Below the pieces are notes generated by a model. That model was not told where the DNA came from and ran no database searches. It saw only the letters and a list, made by a program, of their open reading frames with translations. Below, in pieces: positions 61,577 through 64,000 of a stretch of DNA of 64,000 bases. Source of the stretch: Nocardioides sp. WS12 (GTDB taxonomy: Bacteria; Actinomycetota; Actinomycetes; Propionibacteriales; Nocardioidaceae); the NCBI RefSeq assembly GCF_014108865.1, contig NZ_CP053928.1, positions 3,224,001-3,288,000 on the forward strand, read 5' to 3'. Positions within the stretch are counted from its first letter, which is position 1, and each line of letters begins with the position of its first letter. A program made the position numbers and the translations under genes.

Positions 61577-61592
61577 GCGGCATGTCAGTGCG
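61577..61592 (+). repeat. Recurring cassette-like motif, copy C
   Basis: GCGGCATGTCAGTGCG, 29 bp after the stop of the preceding orphan gene, and the last copy before the HNH gene. Confidence 0.55.
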
Positions 61593-61637
61593 CCTGGAGG
61601 CGAGCGATGCGATCCCTGTGAGCGGGGTGGTTTGGTG

Positions 61638-63122
61638 TCACTCAGTGGCAGCAAGCCACCCCAATGACGGACGATCACGCGGACCGACGCTCGGTTGGAA
61701 CTGCGCGCACATCGACATGTACGCGCGTGCCCGGTGTGCGCGCACCAATGCGCTCCTGGCATGCCACTGGCCCAGCTGGTGGGCGGGTGCGGGACGGGGA
61801 TTTAATCGGCGGGGTCGACGAGGCGGGGTGGGTCGAGGGGCTTGGGTGCCGTCGGGTCCGACGAGGAAGTGGTGGCCGTTCGGGCTGATCCACAGGTAAT
61901 GCCCGGGTAGGACGATCACGTAGCGCCAGTTGGAGAAGGTCTTGGCGCGGTGATGTCGTCGGCATCCGGGCGCGAGGTTGCAGGTGCAGGTCGGGCCGCC
62001 CTTGTTGTGCGGGACCACATGATCGAGATCGCACTTCGCCGCTGGCCTGCCGCACCAAGGGAACCGGCACGAATGGTCGCGGAGCTCGACCCGCCTGCGG
62101 ATCCGGTCGGGGATCTCGTAGGAGTCGACCGGGACGCAGTCGGCGAGATCGATCACCGGCCGCACGATCACGGTGGTGTCGCGGGCGCGGAGCCATTCCT
62201 TGATCTGCGCGGTGGAGATCGGGGTGCGGCCTTGGTCCCAGCGGCCGACCGGGTTCGCGAACGGGTCGTCCTCATCGTCAGAGGTGAGCGCGGTGTCGGT
62301 GATGTGGACGCTCAGTTCGACCTTGCGGCCGTGTGACTCGGCCACGACTTCACCGGTCTCTTCGTCGGCGAACAGCAGGTCCAGGGACAGGTCCTGACGG
62401 GCCATGTCGCCAACGGACTTGGAGCGGCGGACGTCGAAGGAGTCGGTGTCACCGAGCTGTCCCCGGATCTTGGCTCGACGCGACAACGCGAGGTCGAAGT
62501 CATGGGCATCCGCGGCATCCAGAACCGAGTGGGACTCGACCTGCCCGTTCGCGTCGACCTCACCGACGTCGACCCGGCGGGCATCGGCGGCGGCCTGGCG
62601 CTCGGCTTCGGCGCGTTCGGGGTCGAACCTGATCACCGCTTCCTGAACCAGCCGTTCGAGCTGTGCCCACCCCACGCCACCGACCGCAGCGAGTTGGCGG
62701 TCCACGAACGCAGCCGCTTCGGCGTTGAGGGGCCGGGTGAGGTCGGCGATGCGTTCGGCCCGCCACGGCTCCAACCGGCCCTCGATGACCGAGGTGTAGA
62801 TCCCGGGGAGGCGCCAGGCGCACTCGATGATCCGCCCGACGTACCCACGACCACCGTCAGGGGACCTGCCGAGCACGGCGACGAGTTCCATCAGGTTGAA
62901 CTCGGACACCAACGGTGCACCGGCGCCGGCGATCGGGACACCGGTGTCGATGACACCGTCGACGATGGTCGCGGCATGCTCGGGGCTCGTGACGATGTTG
63001 CGCCTGGCCCAGGTCGCGATGTCGATCCATTCCTTGACCAGCGCAGCCTGGCGGACCTTGACGCCCTTGCTGAGATCGGACAGCAGCGCCCGGTCAGAGC
63101 GGGTGTCGGTTCCGAGATCCAT
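61638..63122 (-). CDS. HNH endonuclease with DUF222 domain (13E12-repeat-like)
   Basis: This is a 494-residue protein of the actinobacterial DUF222-HNH family, whose members are multicopy and often near mobile or repetitive DNA. DUF222 spans about 20-330. The nuclease has CRFPWC at 352-357, Cys364-Asp-Leu-Asp-His368 and HRAKTFSNW at 391-399, with further cysteines at 379, 381 and 387 for zinc. The C-terminal 80 residues are Pro/Arg-rich. Function in the cell is unknown. ATG at 63122. Confidence 0.9.
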   Translation of the reverse strand: MDLGTDTRSDRALLSDLSKGVKVRQAALVKEWIDIATWARRNIVTSPEHAATIVDGVIDTGVPIAGAGAPLVSEFNLMELVAVLGRSPDGGRGYVGRIIECAWRLPGIYTSVIEGRLEPWRAERIADLTRPLNAEAAAFVDRQLAAVGGVGWAQLERLVQEAVIRFDPERAEAERQAAADARRVDVGEVDANGQVESHSVLDAADAHDFDLALSRRAKIRGQLGDTDSFDVRRSKSVGDMARQDLSLDLLFADEETGEVVAESHGRKVELSVHITDTALTSDDEDDPFANPVGRWDQGRTPISTAQIKEWLRARDTTVIVRPVIDLADCVPVDSYEIPDRIRRRVELRDHSCRFPWCGRPAAKCDLDHVVPHNKGGPTCTCNLAPGCRRHHRAKTFSNWRYVIVLPGHYLWISPNGHHFLVGPDGTQAPRPTPPRRPRRLNPRPAPAHQLGQWHARSALVRAHRARAYMSMCAQFQPSVGPRDRPSLGWLAATE

Positions 63123-63229
63123 ACATGTATTAGATCACCGACCACCGACATCGCGAAGCGGCGGAAACCCGCCTGTGGACAGGGGAAAGTCCCCACCAAG
63201 CCTGTGGAGAGTTGATGGACTGGCCGGGG

Positions 63230-63300
63230 GTTTCGAGGCTCGCTTCGCTCGCACCTCAACCACCGGGCTCGCCGAGTTGGCTCGCACCTCAACCACCGGG
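63230..63300 (+). repeat. Short repetitive element, two 21-bp direct copies
   Basis: GCTCGCACCTCAACCACCGGG occurs at 63247-63267 and 63280-63300 (period 33). The first copy is preceded by GGTTTCGAGG, whose arms GGTT...GAGG pair with CCTC and AACC, making a REP-like hairpin. This type is scattered between genes in Nocardioides genomes as I recall. The rest of 63123-63348 holds no gene. Confidence 0.7.
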
Positions 63301-63348
63301 TACCCCTCGCCACTGCTGCCAGACTCCCCCATCCGTCATGCTGGGCCC

Positions 63349-63750
63349 ATGCGATTCACCGAGCACGAGCTGACCGTTGCCCTGACCGGGGCAGCCAAGA
63401 CCGTGGTCGCTGCGAACCGCAAGGTGCGCAAGGGCGGCAAGGACATCGACACCGTGTGGAACGAGATGGACCGCCACCAGCGGTACAAGGTGCTCGACGC
63501 CCTCGGCGACCAGATCCTGCCGGTACTGGTCGCACTCCCGGACGTTGAGGTCGAGCCGGGGACGCGGCCGTCGTACACGAACAGCCAGGTGACCGAGACG
63601 ATCACCGGGCTCGTCGGTGACGAACTGGGCAAGTTGCGCCGAGCAGTGGTGATCAAGGCCCGGACGTCGCTGGTGCAGACCGCACTCGCGAGCGTTCCGC
63701 CGCGTCTGGACCCCGATGCCTTGATCAATGCGTCCGGCGAACCGACATGA
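63349..63750 (+). CDS. Hypothetical protein upstream of a dipeptidase gene
   Basis: This is a 133-residue soluble protein, basic at the N-terminus (AANRKVRKGGKDIDTVWNEM) and otherwise helical. No recognised domain. ATG at 63349 is used; its stop overlaps the dipeptidase start as ATGA, so the two genes are coupled. Confidence 0.72.
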   Translation: MRFTEHELTVALTGAAKTVVAANRKVRKGGKDIDTVWNEMDRHQRYKVLDALGDQILPVLVALPDVEVEPGTRPSYTNSQVTETITGLVGDELGKLRRAVVIKARTSLVQTALASVPPRLDPDALINASGEPT

Positions 63751-64000
63751 CATCGACCCGACCGGCCTACACCCATCCCGTTGCACAGCAGGCACACGAC
63801 CTGTCACAGATCATCGACGGGCACAACGACCTGGCCTGGTCCTCGCGGACAGTGGCCGGCTACACCGTCGACGGACTCGACGGGCCCGAGCACCCGTTCA
63901 AGACCGACATCAACCGACTGCGTGCCGGTGGGGTCGGCGCACAGTTCTGGTCCGTGTACTCCCAGGGCGGCCTTCCGCCGTCCGAAGCGGTCCAGTACAC
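63747..64000 (+). CDS. Membrane dipeptidase (renal dipeptidase family), N-terminal part
   Basis: The first 84 residues of a zinc dipeptidase, which hydrolyses dipeptides with a C-terminal D- or L-residue. The metal-binding His26-x-Asp28 (IIDGHNDLAW) is present, followed by TDINRLRAGGVGAQFWSVY, typical of the family. The gene runs off the right edge. Confidence 0.9.
   Translation, partial: MTSTRPAYTHPVAQQAHDLSQIIDGHNDLAWSSRTVAGYTVDGLDGPEHPFKTDINRLRAGGVGAQFWSVYSQGGLPPSEAVQY

Noticed and set aside
59618..61592. Classical integron with attC sites
   Set aside because: No integrase and no GTTRRRY core or paired R/L boxes found in the repeats; only a general cassette-like pattern is claimed.

Overview
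The window is high-GC actinobacterial DNA, most likely from a Nocardioides-like member of the Propionibacteriales. The support is the strong GC-ending codon bias, frequent GTG starts, a mycothiol-dependent-type enzyme, an F420-dependent oxidoreductase, a LexA box of the actinobacterial type, and the closest remembered relatives of the catabolic genes being Mycobacterium tuberculosis and Rhodococcus steroid genes. No database search was run; family names come from motifs and recalled sequences.

Layout. (1) 1-8757: DNA-repair neighbourhood. uvrA (with a LexA box) and uvrC are on the minus strand, and between them lie two Tat-type Rieske lipoproteins and the two subunits of a cobalt-type nitrile hydratase. 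Divergent from uvrA are a mycothiol-isomerase-fold protein and a metallo-hydrolase; tag (3-methyladenine glycosylase) and a cold-shock gene follow. (2) 9245-37620: steroid (cholesterol-type) side-chain and ring degradation: a GMC oxidoreductase, kshA/kshB, fadE26-fadE27, fadD19, echA19, a FadD8-like ligase, an Rv3520c-like F420 enzyme, an Rv3521-like DUF35 protein and the ltp4-ltp3 thiolases, most preceded by operators matching the KstR consensus. Non-catabolic genes are interspersed: a PP-loop protein resembling MurL epimerases, a probable contractile-injection cargo with an NlpC/P60-like hydrolase domain, an LVIVD-repeat protein, and a very large secreted repeat protein followed by a lipoprotein. 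(3) 37691-50043: mostly housekeeping: tRNA-Gly, a phage-like helicase, map, a PIG-L deacetylase, an MFS transporter, an acyltransferase, a small alarmone synthetase, an SMI1-like protein, a DUF429-RelA/SpoT fusion, and a PepSY/histidine kinase/response regulator set. (4) 50122-59217: the second steroid block: two CYP125-like P450s flanking fadA5, then two SDRs divergent from echA20-ipdA-ipdB-ipdC around a perfect 32-bp palindrome (the KstR2-type region). (5) 59239-64000: small orphan genes punctuated by a recurring 16-20 bp motif, an HNH/DUF222 endonuclease, a short repetitive element, and the start of a membrane dipeptidase.

How it works together. FadD19, the FadE26/27 heteromeric dehydrogenase, EchA19, Ltp3/Ltp4, CYP125 and FadA5 would activate and shorten the sterol side chain. 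KshAB would open ring B, and EchA20-IpdABC with the SDRs would degrade the C/D rings. Seven KstR-like sites, plus the KstR2-like palindrome, suggest substrate-controlled expression of both blocks. The points least explained by known biology are the Rieske/nitrile-hydratase insertion in the uvr cluster, the injection-type cargo in the steroid operon, the DUF429-RelA/SpoT fusion with a substituted catalytic glutamate, and the cassette-like island at 59.6-61.6 kb.
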